Shown: positions 25,061 through 39,700 of the stretch, in pieces
Position numbering within the stretch: position 1 is the first letter of the stretch
How the letters are laid out: each line of letters opens with the position of its first letter
Source: Centropus unirufus
Taxonomy: Eukaryota > Chordata > Aves > Cuculiformes > Centropidae
Length of the DNA: 64,000 nucleotides
Direction: 5' to 3'
Assembly: GCA_013397695.1 (NCBI GenBank)
Contig: VYZI01000845.1
Coordinates: 83,883 to 147,882 of the forward strand
Translations under genes and position numbers: made by a program
Notes under the pieces: generated by a model
Seen by the model: only the letters and a program-made list of their open reading frames with translations
The model's database searches: none
Told to the model about the DNA's origin: nothing

Positions 25061-26460
25061 CTGAAACCAGACACATTATATAGTTGCCACCATACAGAAA
25101 AAAGAAAAATCATTCCAAAGTGTTTTACGCAGTCAAAATGCATGTAATAACATGGAAAAAAAATGTCTCAATGTAGTACAATACAGAAGTAACTGCAAAG
25201 AAACAATTGTGTGTTTTTCTGCCTCCTGGGTAGTTAACACTGCTTTTAATTTCATCGCTGTCTTGTCATATTATCATCTGTGGAAGCTCATGGCCAAGAG
25301 TTTGCCCTGGTAATAGCTGACTGTTCTCTTTGATATCGTCAGTCCTTGCTCTTTATGGACAGGCCAATATTCATTGTGATTAGCAAGGGACAGCCCTGTC
25401 TATCCAGATTAGTCATGAATACTTAGCAGTTCACTCCATGTATCATCACAAATTGCTGTAAAGGAAAATGGCTGCAATTTTTTTAAAACAAAGAAAAAAA
25501 GACCATAATTTTCTTTCTCCAGGGAAGACAAAGTTTCACTTGTATTCAACACAGCAGATGAGAATTTGTTTCATGACTAGTTCCAGGAAACAATAACTTA
25601 TTGGTGAGCTTTTTTATTCTATGTCCAAGATTTAATGTTCCATGAACCTATACTAAAATATTACTTTCTAAAAAAAGTCTCAGAAACGTATTATCAGACA
25701 ACTCAGCTATTTCAGTCCTTATGCTGCATAACCATCCATTCCTAGTTGATGATCCTAAGGAAAAGTTAGTGACAGATTCTCCTACCAGGGCAATTACTGT
25801 GGGAGAGGGTATGCTTGCCTAGTCCTACAAAGATACTGTGTTTGTATTACCAGTTTAGTTCACCTTTTTAAATGAAAAGTACCAAACCACCACACATTTA
25901 AAGAGGATACAGTTCTATCTTCCACCATATTTTAATAGTGTCTCTACAAGGTTTTTTTTTTCCTGAACAACTGCATTTATATAATTATCAATTATTTTTC
26001 TTGAGATATTTCTCGAATAAGTTGGGGCTTTGCATTTTGTTTTGTTGATTTTTGGTTGGTTGTGTATTAACAGATCTATTATTGAAATGTGTACATGATA
26101 AACTTCCCAATTTTGTTTCTGATGGTGGCTGACATGCTTAAGGGAACATGTAAATTATTTATACTAAGTAACAAAATATCGAGCTGATACCAATCGTTTT
26201 TTAAAGGATTCTTTAATAAATATGACATTTTACATTTCAATCATTAATATAAAAAACTACAGTGTGTATTGATTGCATAATTTGTACATACCATTTTGCC
26301 AAAAGATAGTTACTTTGTGTAAGAGACTACTTTTTCTATCCAATGTCTTTCCTCTAATGAAAGAAAATTTGTGTTGGATTGATTTATAAAAGTTTATCTG
26401 CCATAAAAATGCTGTTTCCTGACATAATCCTCTCCACCAATAACTGTTCTTCTTCCACAG

Positions 26461-26521
26461 GACAGCACTAGAAATCCCATTCCTGAAACAAGGGATATGT
26501 AAACTGAATAAAGCGTGGCAG
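26461..26521 (+). other. Weak exon candidate, plus strand
   Basis: A clean acceptor ('tgttcttcttccacag' ending at 26460) is followed by 61 bases and a 'ggcag'/'gtaaaa' donor. An AATAAA lies inside at about 26507. The frame beginning at the first base closes at an in-frame TAA, so this would be noncoding or a terminal exon. Confidence 0.12.
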
Positions 26522-29500
26522 GTAAAATAATTTTAAAAAAAAAAGTTATTGTAAAACCTTCGATGAAGGTGAGGAAATGGCAAGTTTCATACTAGTTTCA
26601 CACACTTACCTTTCTGTGATTCTTTCTTTGAGACAGCTGCCAAACTTCACAACAATGACAGCTCAAGGCAGAAACTCCTGTTCAGGCTAAAATTCTCTTT
26701 TGAGCTTCATCTTGGTATGGAAATAAACTCTGATCATGGAATTAACATGTAAATTATTTCAGTCATCAATAGCACTCACTAATCAGTGAATAGTACAGTC
26801 TGGAAGAAGCAAATCTGAAGAGAAAGTACTGAAGAATACAAGTTTTACTTTACTTTGGTTGGGGGCTTTCTAGTTTGTTGTTTAGGTTTTTTTCATACTA
26901 ACTCTAACCTGGTCCCACCAACTGAATGTCAATTAGTGGCTGGGGTGTGCTAAGCGCACCCCTCAATTATATCTTCCATTTCAGATTCATCCAAGATCTC
27001 TAAGAAGACTCCATAACCCAAACCAAAACAAAGTGAGTGGGGACAACTGAGGGATTCCTTTCACAAATATGTTCTTTGTTCTGCCATAAAGCACTTAAAA
27101 TAGACGTACTCAGGAAGACTTAAAAAAAGGCACATTTTATTTCTATGAAAATTAAGTAGATTTACACGTGAAATAATTCAAGTCAAGAAAGTTCTTGCAC
27201 TGGATATGCATGTCAGTACATTAGCTAGGCACCTTCTGTCAAAACTCTTTTTTGCTTAGCTTTTTGTTGAAGGTCTGACAGAGCATAGAAGAGATACTTC
27301 TAAATATGTCTTCAGTCAATCACTACATGAACACCTAAAAGAGGACATCTAAGGAGGATTTGTCCATCCTATTAAAAGTTTTGACCTGGAGCTGTCACCA
27401 TTTTACATTCCCCATAAACCATTTTGATTAGTATTGTCAGACTGTACATGGAAAATACAAGCCATGCAAGTAGAATATTTAAGATATTTCTGCAGCTTTT
27501 CTGCAAATCTGGTAATAAATTTTCTAATGAAGTAACAGCTAATTCATTTCTGTAGGCCCATTAGTGTGCTGTCACTCCAGCACCTAAATATCACATTAGT
27601 TTTCTTCTTTTGTTACTTTTTTCCCACATTTTTTCCAGGAAATTCTTTGTGGACTTCATTCCATGTTCCAAAGCCTCCATAGCAATACACACATACATAT
27701 TACAGTTATTGATAGTACACATTGCCCATGTAGCAATGCAGCTGGAAAAACGTAACAGAAATGGAGGTGCTGAGGTTTTTGCAACTGCTTCCATATTGAT
27801 TATGATGATTTTTTTCTGTCCTCTCTCATAAATCATTTTTGTTTACACTAGATCGAATGCCAAAAACCAGGCTGTTCCACAAATCTGATTTAAAATACAT
27901 ACCTTGTTGTGAGAATTTATGCAATTCCTTAAATCTTTGCATAGCTACTACTAACAGGACTTAGAAAACCACATAAAAGCTCCAGTTTGAAGAATCAAGG
28001 CCTTAGATTTATTAAGGGAAAGATAATATTTTTTTAAACTTCTATCAGCACCTCTAGCCCCTTAAAAATATTTTTCCCATAAAGATATCTTATAAATTTC
28101 TCATCTCAGGAATTCCTACAGGAATAAACATAAATATAAATACACGAGATTTAAAATGGATTTTGTCTGTCCATGTAAAACATCTTCTATTCATCTGGAA
28201 ATTCTCAGTTAACAAGAAGATACACATCTTCACATTCCTTTTTTTCTTCCCTGGTGACTATGGTGCATTCCTATTTTAACTGTGAACATTTTGGTTGTCA
28301 GCGCAGTATGCTGTAAAGTCAAGCCAAAGAATACATGAAAATAAAAGTAAGTAAATAGAGGTTTGAAATGTCACTTATGTGTTGTTAACTGTAAGTTTTA
28401 GGAGGCAGAGCTGGAGTAAATGTAAGACATACGCGCACTCCTACTCATCTGTTATCAGGGTCTAGAAAAAATACTAAGTGCAATTTTCAATTGGCTTTTA
28501 CAATGACATCCATAGCAGTGCTTAGACCCATTAATAAACACAGACATGCAAAAGCCCAAAAAGATGTCATGTTAATAATCCAGGTGGTTGGTTCTTTTTT
28601 TACTTCTATTATTCCTCGATTTCTGGATAACAGAAGTTCAGTAAGAAGTAGTGGATATCAAAGACATACAATTTATTCGATCTCTCTTCCATCAGCAGAA
28701 ATTAAACTGTGCCTTAACTGCTGATTACACAGGCAACGAAATTGCACCAGTGTCAAGACTATTCCTATCACTAAGGCACAGTTATTCTTAAGCTATCATT
28801 TCAGATGAAGGTCTACTTTAAAAAAAAAAGTAAAAAAGTTTATTATCTCCATGATCTTTTCACTAGCCAGGGTGCAAACTTTGGTGGGTTTGGAGTTATA
28901 GGGTCAGCAGCAGAACCTCACAGATCTCTCAACTGGAAGCTGCTCAGTTCAAAAAAATTAACTTCCCTTCTTGCCTCACCATGCCTTTTCTTTCTGCGTC
29001 TGAGCGGAGAAGGTCACCTCCTTCCTGTTGCCTGCACGCACAACACACATTTATTATGTTCAAGACTTCCAAACGGGGAGTACAACCCTGTCTGTCTCGC
29101 CAGTTGATTCTCATGCTGAGAGGCACTGCTCTTTCTTACAGCTTTGGAATTTAAAGGTGATATTTTATTTTTTTTCTTCCTCATGTAATAAGATTGGTAA
29201 AATGCCATCTGGCATCCAAAGGTCTGATCTGGGATTTAGACTTCAATTCTTGCACAGTGGGAGAGTTCCAGTAATTCTGGTAGGTTAGAAAGAGTCAAAC
29301 AGAAATCCTTGTTAGTCAATAAATTGCTTGGTCACAAGCTGAAGTAGGAAGGAACATATCCTTTGCAGTTAGTGATTCTTTCTGTCTCTATTCTCTAACC
29401 ACTGATTTGGGGGCTTCTAGTCAAGGGCTAGGTAAACCTGCAGATGTAGATGGGTATCTGGCCTTCACACTTACCCAAAGCTTCCTCATAAATCAAGAAT

Positions 29501-32500
29501 CATTAGAAAATCTTGATGCAATCCTGCCAGGTAATTTGGAGCTTACATTCAAGTTGAATACAAAGGTATGAATGAAGTTACCGCCTACCTATGCAATTCT
29601 TCTTATCTATACTAAGTACTTATAGAAGGCAAAACTGCTAGTGACAAAAATGTCAATTCATGTTTCTATAGTTCGCTAAGGTGTCCTAGAAGTGAAAATA
29701 GATTGCTTCCATATGTATTTTTGACCTTTTCACCAAGAAATGGAGTGACTTTTACTTAAATTTAAATAAATATATAAAAATAATCTTCACAATTGCCTCT
29801 AATTTCTCCTAGAGATGGTTCATCATGTATCTTCAGTGCCAAAAACATGTTATCTGTCCCATTAAAAAAAAAAATCCCAAGGGAGACAGGATGTTCTAGT
29901 ATTTCACAAGGAATAGTAGGCAAAGTCACATATATGGATGTAGTGAGAGTTGGGAAAAGTGAAATATATGGCGATGACAGACTAACCAATAAAAAAAAGT
30001 ACTGACTCTCAGGTATGCGGTGATTTTTGCTCTATTGGCATATGTCACTTATCTTGCTGTAAGAGATGAAATATAAATCTTCTTAATAATGCAGACAGTC
30101 TGAAATCCACTAGAAGCAAGGCACTATAAAGCAATTTGCACCGCTTGCAATGGTTTTAAATATCTTCCTCCAGGTTAGCCTTTCATAATGCAAAGCAAAT
30201 TAACTTTTGCTCAGAAATGAACGTGTGACTTGAACCAAGTCTAATTTTAGTGAATTCATTTCTGAGACAAATGACCCAATTGAGTATAATGGCTCTGTGA
30301 ACCTGCCTGAAGTAAAACACATGAGTAAGCAAGTGATTGCATGACTGAGACCCAAGACATTAAGAAACATACTGCTGCTACCCAGTAATAGCATCCTTAA
30401 CACAGTCATTTGATGGTTTATTTTTACTTAGAACAGGAGAAAATGCATTGCCCTTCTGAGACGACAAGAAGTCAATACATTTTCAGCTTTTAATAACATG
30501 ATCTAAACCAGTTGCTATAATCTACAGTGAAATGCGTTGTGGATATATGACACCTTTCATTCTCTTCATAATATTGTTTGCATTTTAACAGACACAATCA
30601 AGGACTTCAGTGAAACAATAATTAAACCTATACTACACTAACTAAAGTTAAAATTAGGTACATTAAGCTGCCTAGAAAAGTTCTTTTAACATATTTGATT
30701 TCATAATAAAGAAAACAGAGACACCAAAATGTACATGTTATGCAATCACTAACTCAGAGCAGCACTGAAATTGGCATTAGCAGGGTCATTGGCTACACTT
30801 AGACAGAAAAAAATGCCAAACAACAGATATACATAAATGCATGGTGAATCAAATGTCATTTATGCTTATTTGACCTGCTAACACTCTATTTTGAGAAGAT
30901 CCATTGTTAGATTTTCACATTTTTACATGTAATTTTTCCCCAATGATAAGCATATTGCAAATAGAGAATTTCTGAACGTTAAGACCTTGATTATGACATT
31001 CTGTCTCAAGTTCCCTGCTAAATGTGGTGAGAACAGGTATAACACTATCTTACAAGAGCGACTTCATTCTGAAACTTTATACTGAAAGAGGAACCCCTAA
31101 TTCAGTAAGGAGCTCCTTCAGAAGCATGATGCCTCCAGAAGGGAAGGAAGCACTCCTTAAAGAAAGGCAGACAGGGATAAGGTGAGGGCACATAATCATT
31201 GCTGTCAGCCAATGCTAAAAGCTTTAAGAAGTACTTTACATTTTATTCTATTTGAATGCCTCATTATTATTCTCATAATAGGTGTGCTGGAACTCAAAGA
31301 AACATCATGGGTTAAGCTTTGGGAGTTCATACATTAAACTTTGGCTTTGGAGCTATTTGGTTTGATAAACTGAAAAATTCGAAGTACCTCACCAGTAACT
31401 CTGCTCATCTGGCTTAAAAAAAAATTCAAAATATATACAACTCAAAATTAATAGTTTGAGGAACAATCATTTCACTGAGTACAATATTACAGCCTTCTCC
31501 ATCACATAAGCACTTAGTACACATCTTTGGTAGTGTTTAGTCTTCCTCACAGGTTTAATTTTTATTTTTAGCATGAGAAAACAACTCTCTGCTTACATCC
31601 AGTTTGTTCTTCTCTTCAGTCCCACCAGATCAAATCTATAGATGTTTTTCTTGTATGTAATATTTTATGACCATTTTTAGGAATCTCATAAAATTCCAAG
31701 AGTTCAAGAGGATTAAGCAGCCCTTTAGGATTCTCATCCATTTGAGCTGTCTGAAAGCTCCTACATTTTTAACATACAGATTCAATTTCCATTTGTGTCT
31801 TATAACTAAGACCTGATACCCCAGATAATGTAATTGGACAAGATTATTTTGGCCACTGTATTAAATTAGGAAGTTTCCAGTGCTGCAGGCTTCACCAAAC
31901 AAAACAAGTCTGTGGGAGTCCACATGGGCAGTGATTGTGCTGTAGTAATGTCTTTAAAAAACTAAGCCAAATCATATTAAGAATATCTTAAATATTCATT
32001 CTAAACATGAGGTTGCTGGTGCACTGCCCTGGATTATATGTATTACAATTATGATTTTTCCAGACAAATTGAGAATACTTCAACACCATCAGTTTGCAAC
32101 TGAACATTCACTCAGCCAACCATCTTAGACAAACTTGCTCAGTGTCAACTTCTGTGAACCCTAAATCTTAGTGCCAATGAGTAACATAAATGAAACTGCA
32201 GCTGACACAGTGAGCCACAGGCAATGAAATCTTTGCAAATATAAAACCCAACAGGGATGATGGAATTCAGAAGACCAAGAAAAAATAGCCGAGGCTTCTC
32301 ATTTACTGGTTAGACAGGTGGTTGTTAAGATAGTTGCTTTTTTTTTCCACCTGCCTTTGCAACTTGACAGTAACAGTTGTCCTCCAGTGTAGTACTGAAT
32401 TAGGAAGCATTTTGTTTTTATTGTTAAAACCCTAATTGAAACAGTCAGAGAGGAATGTTTTATTACAGAGAAAGGGCTCTTCTAATAAGGCTCTAAGGAA

Positions 32501-33652
32501 ATTCAGTTTTAATGATGCTTAACACAATGTTTTAGAACACACAGTACATCTACATGCTATTTCTTGTCAAATGTTGGTTATTTAACAGCAGGTTGGTACC
32601 AGATTGCCTGCTGCAGATAGTTAGGGCTGGCTCATACGAGTTCTGACAGTCTCAACATTGACGAAAGACAGCGTCAATTTTATTTCTTACAGTATTTCAT
32701 TTCTTGACACTTTCTTTCTCAGACTGATTTCTAACTGGTGTTCCTCACATGGCAGTAAGTGCAAACACAGATGTAATCAACTGCTAATCTATATGTTCTG
32801 ACATCACTCAGAGCACTAGGTATGAGACAAGGATTACAAAAAGTAGGTAAATCTGTTCCTTATAGGTGCTTAACACACAACATTTTTGCTACAGGTATAA
32901 AAATATAAGTCTCTATATAAAGATATGTCTCTTGCCATACAAATTTACAAATTAAGAGTCAGCAGTTCAAAAGGGCAAGCATAATATGGAAAACCAAGTT
33001 TAACATATTAGTAATTAGCTCATATTCACATGGTTGTTAAGAATAATGAATGTTTATTAGATAAGCTTTTGAAAAAGCCTATCACAGTACAAATTATCAA
33101 TTCAATTGGTTAGTCACAGTCCAGTTATTTCAAATCAGTTGACCACATTTATTTTTCAACATTTATTTTTCTGCCACTTGGGCGGCATTCACATTTTTAC
33201 TTAGGACATTGCAGAGGATTTGCAAGTTGCATTGTTTTAGGGTGCTGTTTGGTTTCTGGATTGGTTTTACTTTCTCATAAGAAAAGGACACTGCAGATGA
33301 TGTCTCAGATAAATTAAGAGTAGAAATCGAGTCTGTAGAAGATTAAAACACAACAAAATTAGTCATACTCCATTACAAAAATACAGAGCATGAAAACTGG
33401 GATATTTCCCCTGCATAGATAAATTTGTGGAAAAAAAGTGCATGCTGTTTTTAAAAATTAAAACTTTCTAAAATATACTTTTTTGTCCAAGATGCGGCAA
33501 TCTATACATATATGTGGAACTTGTGACATACAAAAAACAGATGAGAAAACACGAAGTAATTGCAAATCACAGGCTGAAAAGTTGAACTACAAATACTCAT
33601 ATAAATAACAGTGACTATAAGCACATAGGGAATTTCACCCAGTCTTGAACAG

Positions 33653-33719
33653 AAAAAAAAAAACAAACAAAAACAAAACAAAAAAAAACCACGCCAAAAC
33701 ACAAACCAAAACAAACACA
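33653..33719. repeat. A-rich (CAAAA)n-like tract
   Basis: An 11-base A run is followed by variable CAAAC and CAAAAC units and a second run of nine A, for a total of about 67 bases. It is not attached to a recognisable retroposon on its left, so I treat it as low-complexity sequence rather than a LINE tail. Confidence 0.8.
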
Positions 33720-36700
33720 GTAATAGTTTTATCTTATGTTCTGGTTTTTCCCTGTAGCCCATTTCTAAAAGACAGGTAAACCCTAAAGGAAACTGGGAAA
33801 AAAAAAAAAAAAGAAACCACAAAAAAGCTTATCAGAAATGTTAATAAGGTGACTCCATCAATCATGGGACATATTAGCAGTGATAAACAAGGTTGTCTGA
33901 CGAGAGCATTAACCTTCATAATGAGGTAGAAGCAATGAAATAATTTAAATCCCCCAAACACATCAGTTTGTATGTAAATCTAATAATCAGTTACTTCATT
34001 ATCGATGCTGCCATTCCTTTTGTTGCTCCAAGAGGGGAATTTGCATTTTGTAGTAGAACTATCTACAGGCAGTATATAAAATGAAGTAAAACATCTAAAA
34101 ATCCTCATAATTGGCGAAGACTTGCATAATAACTTAAACACAGCATAGGGTAATTCAAGTAAACATCTCAGCTTATATGACCAAGGTCATAGAAAGTACT
34201 TTTTACCACTGCCTCTGACAAGTAGAAGAATAAAACTTCAATAACACATTGACAACAAAGAAATGATTTCTAATTACAAGAAAACACACATACAGACAAA
34301 AAAGGTACCCAAGGAAAGATATTAGTCAAAGTTCTTAAGAATTTAAAGTCTGGAACACATGTAATGCTACACATGGAAGACAGAAAAGTAGTCTGCAAGA
34401 TAATGCAGCACAAAACTAACCAAAGGCAGTGTTTCCAGAGATCCAGTACTTACATATACTCAAGTAGTTAGCAGTGACAGACCACAACTGTCTGGATGGG
34501 CCATGTGTTTGTAGGTGAATACACAAATGGAATGAGGTCTTACTGAAAATCTGACTTGAAGTGCACCAAGTATCTGACGACCTGAACCAAATACAGGAAA
34601 AAAAAGAAGTAGGATGGAGACAAAACCTTAATGTTGCACCTTCTAGATATTCTTAAGCCAAACACTTAAATTTCCAGGAAATAACTCCATATGCAAGACC
34701 TAGCCTTCTTCAGGCATTGCAGTATTTATGCTTGCATAAGTACACACTCACAGATCAGAGATGAGAACACACATGGTCCATTACTCCATCCTTTCAAAAT
34801 GCTTCTCTTTTCTAGCCTTCTCATCTTTTAATCCTTGGAACAGTTACATTTTAAATTATCCTAGCAATGGATTTTTTGTAGATTTTCTGGGACCTCCATT
34901 CCAGATCATAAAGAATATAATTTTTATCTACTTTTTGCCTTCTTCTTTTGTTGCTGTTCACCTTCTTTATGTAAGCTAGTTTTCTAGAATTAATTTAACC
35001 TTTTTTGTTTCATTTTGTTCTCTGAACTACATTTTAAATTTCTTCTATATTTAAGCATTTGAGATGTTTATCAGTTTCAGTTACTATTTCCCTGACACTC
35101 TCTCCTTTTTTGGCTGTTGACCCTCACTACCTCCAAAACCAAACACACAATCTTCCAGTGAACTTTGCTTGCATGAAAATCACACAATCAGACTATTTAA
35201 TCTTTTCCCACTAATTGGTCCCTTCAATCTCCAGTCTCTTTGGTAGCTCTTTTTGTCTGAATTCCTTCCAGCATATTCACATGTTTGTTGTGCCAGCTCC
35301 AACAGTGTTAGCATATGTAGGCTAATGCACAAGTGTTTACATATTGAAAAACATGCATGCAAATGTTGAGTACAAAATGGAATTAATTTAGACCAGATTT
35401 TAGACTAAATAAATAAATCACACACCAGTGCATGTCCTTTGGAGAACACCCAAACGTCCTGGAATTAAACTTTACCCTAGGAAACAGATGAAAGTGAGTA
35501 TGTGGTAATACATACCTACCTTGGCCAAAAGAGGCAATACTTGTTTGTATTGCACGAAGATCTAGTCTGAATGTTTTCAAAATTTTATGATTATTGGACA
35601 GGTATATACTTCATTAGTTTATTGTCTCTAATATAACAGAACCCACGGTAATTAGATTTGGAAAACAGACAATTAATACAAGCACTGCAAGATGCTCTTG
35701 TTCCAACATACACTGGATTTGAAGCAGGCTGAACAACTCGAATTTGAAGACAGTTACTGTCTGTTTGGGAAGGAGGGAATAACTTTCTCGAGAATCAATC
35801 TCCTGAATCTAGTACAAAATACATTTAGAAGAAAATGTAGCTTAAATACAGCCACCTAATAAACTGAATACTGTCCAGAGAGGACGGTCAGTAGCATCGC
35901 TGCAATCCTTTAGTGTTTTCAGTTTAGACATCCCAAAAATATTATTTCTGCTTGGTGTTCACCAGGTGAAATGTCGAGCCTAAAACAATCTCTGTTCATC
36001 ATAGACCATCTTCATTTCTGCACGTCTGACCTTCTTGTCCTGAAAAATTAATTCTGCTAGTCATTAACAAACTTTTTACCATACACATGCTTCATCTTAA
36101 CCTTGTCGCACCTCCAGGTAATTTACCATGCTGATTTGTTCCAGTCCAACATCTCTGTGTGGTGGCATTTAGGTTAGCCTTTTATGCTTCCATACCAGAT
36201 GCTTCATACATTCCAGTCAGGGATTTTGTTAATTCCTTCTCCAAGGGTGAGGATATCTCAGCTGCAAGGAATTAGGAAAGAATCAGGAAATCAACGACAG
36301 GTAAATTAGAAGTGGATCAAACACTTCCCTATTGGAAAAAAAAAAGTAAATTTTAAAAGCAAAGTTTGATCCTCATGTTCATGCCTGCTTTCAAAATAGG
36401 ATTTGTCAATTGTGGATGCAAAGCAGCTCCTATTTGATATTAGTCACTTTGTCTACTTTATATTCTGAAACATTAAAGCTGCAGACACGACCTGCCAAGT
36501 ATTGATGTAAGCTTACTGGCAAAACAGAATGCTTCACAGTAAGGGCTCATCTCACGAGGCTCCACACAGTGCCTCGGTAATTACTCTTTCAGCCTCTGCA
36601 TATCAGATCTCGAATACAGTGCGCATAATTCACCAAAAATATAAAGGAAAGAATTAGCTGATGTAAGTAAGAATAAATTATCCAAAAGCAATATAATATT

Positions 36701-39700
36701 TGAGGACTTTCAAAAATGGAATTGTTCTAAAATGGTCTGTTACACTTCTTTCGCTAAGGTTTAGAATTAATATGTAAACTCCGCAATTTCTTGAAAAAAA
36801 TTCATTAAATCCTTATCCAGTAGTGCATAGATCCCTACCACATCCTCTAGAAGGCTCATGCAATACAACAAAATAGCCTACAAAGAACCTTAAGAGAAAA
36901 GATCTCTTTCTAGCATTCTGTGTAGAGTGAATATATTTTTGTACTATACAAAACACACTTGAAGCTGGGAGGGAATCAGAAGATCTAGTGCAAGCTTTGA
37001 ATTTTGGCTAGTCAGGTAGGCACAACTGTTAGTTATTTCACAGGATGGGGAGGGAAATGGACACCAGGTCCAACAAGGCTTGCATACCTCAAAGCCTGTA
37101 GATTACATATGTAGTTTCTTCTGCTTTTCTTGTATACCCATTATGCTTGCTTCCCATTGTCCTTGTCAGTCGACTCTTGCTTAGCAGTTTGTATATTTAT
37201 TTAATTTGGAATATTCTCATTACTTAAATCCTTGAGGTGAAAAACAAGTTCAAAAAAACACTCCTAAATCTTAACCGGTTTTAATCATCGGTGAAAAGGA
37301 AACAAGTTCATGCTATCTTTTGGGAGTGTGTATTAGACTGATCACTTCTACCAGATAAAACAAGTATAACAATTGGGGTATCAACAATTGCCAGCCTGGT
37401 TTAAGCTGCTGGTTGGCCAACTCAGAACAATCTCAAACTACCACATATATCTTCTTCAGATATAAAGGTTAGAGCAGGTGGCACAATTTAACAATGCAAA
37501 GGTTTCATTCAAGCTGCTTGTAGAGGAATAACTACTTTGAAAATGAAGGAGTCCTCCTGAAGAAGGACTTAACAGCTAAGGAACTGTGCTATGAGAAATC
37601 ACTTCTTTGCATGGAGAACAAGCAGAATTGGGTGCATACATGGGCACACTTCAATAATCTGTCATTTTGGTATCAGTACTGTTGTGTACTGAACTGTGCA
37701 AACTTTCTTCAGTTGCTTTACTTCAGAAAGTTTTTATTCAGAATTCTTACAGGTTTTTACCTGTATTAATATTCACCTACAAGAAAAATGTCTTTTAAAT
37801 TTAAAGACAATAATTAAAGCCAGACCATTGAACATTAATTAAAGCCAGACAAAACTAGCAAACAGCATAGGAATAACTGTCCTTTTTGCAATCTCAAAAG
37901 AAATCTGCAGTTTAGACGAAGTTCGTATTTATTTCCTATCTGAGGTAAAAAGATATTAAAGGCACCCTGTGGCTTCAAATCTGTTTTATTTACATTATTT
38001 ACATGGTAAAAGTGTTTGACAAAGTAACTCTTATGAAATATCCTATCATTTGTAAGAAAGGGTGCTGAAACTTAAGAAGGCAATTATTCTGAGCCATCAG
38101 GTGCCACTGTCTAACATAGGGATAATGCTGTAATGTGGATTTTTTTTATGAGGTTAAAATCCAGTTATAATCAAGCAGTGTTCAGACAATAAGTAAATAG
38201 AAATGCATAAACATCTGAAATACATCTGGCTGAGATATAGGCATTATACCAGTCCTTCTTGGTTTTCATTCATTCATTGTGTCTCTTAAGCTCCCATTAC
38301 CAGTACACACAAAATTAATTTTGTTATTGATTTCAGTACAAGTACAGTCAATTACTATTTTGGATAGAAAGTAATTTTTTTCCTTGCATAGTAACAGCAT
38401 GGAGCATGTACCTTGCCAGCATCAACAGGTATGGAGGTTTCTATTTTCATTACTCTTCATTGAAATCTGGCGTTTGCAGACAGCAGTAAAGTCTAGAAAA
38501 AATGGTGGGCACTAAATCAGTTGAAGTGACCCAAGCACTGAAAGAAAGCCAGTGCTCCACTAGTTCTTCCCAGAATTTTCTTTCTAATTTCAGTAGATCC
38601 TATGCAAATTCTAAAGCGCATGAAAAACGCGTATTTATAGAGACACAGTTCTATTACATCATGCTTCTGCTCTCAATTTTCTTTTTCCCTGTCCTTCATA
38701 GTTCTTAAGCTGTTATTCTCTCTCACATCCCATTCTTCACTGCACATTTTCCTCTTCTAAAATGTTGTAATTTACTACAGTTTAATAGAATACCATTAGA
38801 GAGCAGGCTAGCCCCAGAGAGTTTAACTGGATTTCTTTTTTTTTTTCTTTAAATATATCAAATGCTATCCACACATTGTATTCAAGAGCCAGTAGCACAA
38901 CCATCACTCTTGCACAGGGTCTCTGTGGCTCTCCACTACATAAGATAATGCACTAGAAGAATTTTGTGTCCACCAGGATTGGACGAAGACTCTCAAGTTA
39001 TATGTTCTACAGAGCTTTCTTCTTAATAAAAAAAAAAAAAAAGAAGAGCCAGACCATTGTTATTGTTCCCTTAGTTAACGCCTTTTCAGGCTCTCAAAAA
39101 CACTACATGATTTTGGGATATTGCACATCTTCACAGCAGTTCAGTAGGCAAAATTAATTTCTAGTTTTAATTCCAAGAGATAACAATTAAACAGCCATGA
39201 AATTGGTATGACACATGCCTCAACAGGTCTGTAGCAGTAGTCAAACTCAGTTTCAGTATGATCTATTTGAACTGTGTGATATATATTTTACATATAATTT
39301 GTAGCTAAAGGTTTCACTGTCGTAGATGCACTTTTTCTGCACTGACCAGGCTGTGCTGGCTGTCTACAAAAACTGCAATTGTACCTCTGCATTGTAGCCA
39401 GGCTATCCCTTTCACTTCCTTCAATGTTGTGATCTACCTCCCCACCACCTGCCTTCAGGACATGCTTCAATTTGGGAACAAACAGTAAAGGTCACAATGT
39501 GGGTACATTTTTACTGCTTAGGTGGCCAAGCACGGGATGCCAAAACACATCATGGATGCCAAAATCTCAGTAAAAAGATTTTGGATGCCTGGTAGTGATA
39601 CCTTGTCCTACTGTTTTAATCTGACCACAAACTACCCAGACTTCATCAGTCCTGCTTGCTAAAAGTCATTATCTGATTATTTCACTTAAGAGTAAAAGCC

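Larger units (their letters stand above)
23175..33650. other. Unique AT-rich sequence, no gene seen
   Basis: More than 10 kb with no firm gene or recent repeat. It includes a possible CR1 scrap at 24668-24765 and the second 151-codon open frame (minus, 24621-25076). That frame partly overlaps the antisense of the scrap and has no recognisable domain. Splice-flanked short segments at 24999-25060 (minus) and 26461-26521 (plus) are noted separately. The patch at 28970-29110 is relatively GC-rich but carries no identifiable motif. Confidence 0.5.

Noticed and set aside
24621..25076. 151-codon minus-strand open frame as a gene
   Set aside because: There is no recognisable domain and the composition is mixed and Phe/Leu-rich. 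A frame this long is plausible by chance in 64 kb, and part of it may be antisense to a CR1 scrap.
27591..27836. Exon after a strong pyrimidine tract at 27639
   Set aside because: The acceptor is good, but open frames exist on both strands over the same bases, no donor with good consensus follows, and the residues are low-information.
33653..33719. A-rich tract as the tail of a processed pseudogene or retroposon
   Set aside because: It is irregular CAAAA repeats without an adjacent gene-like or LINE sequence or flanking duplication.
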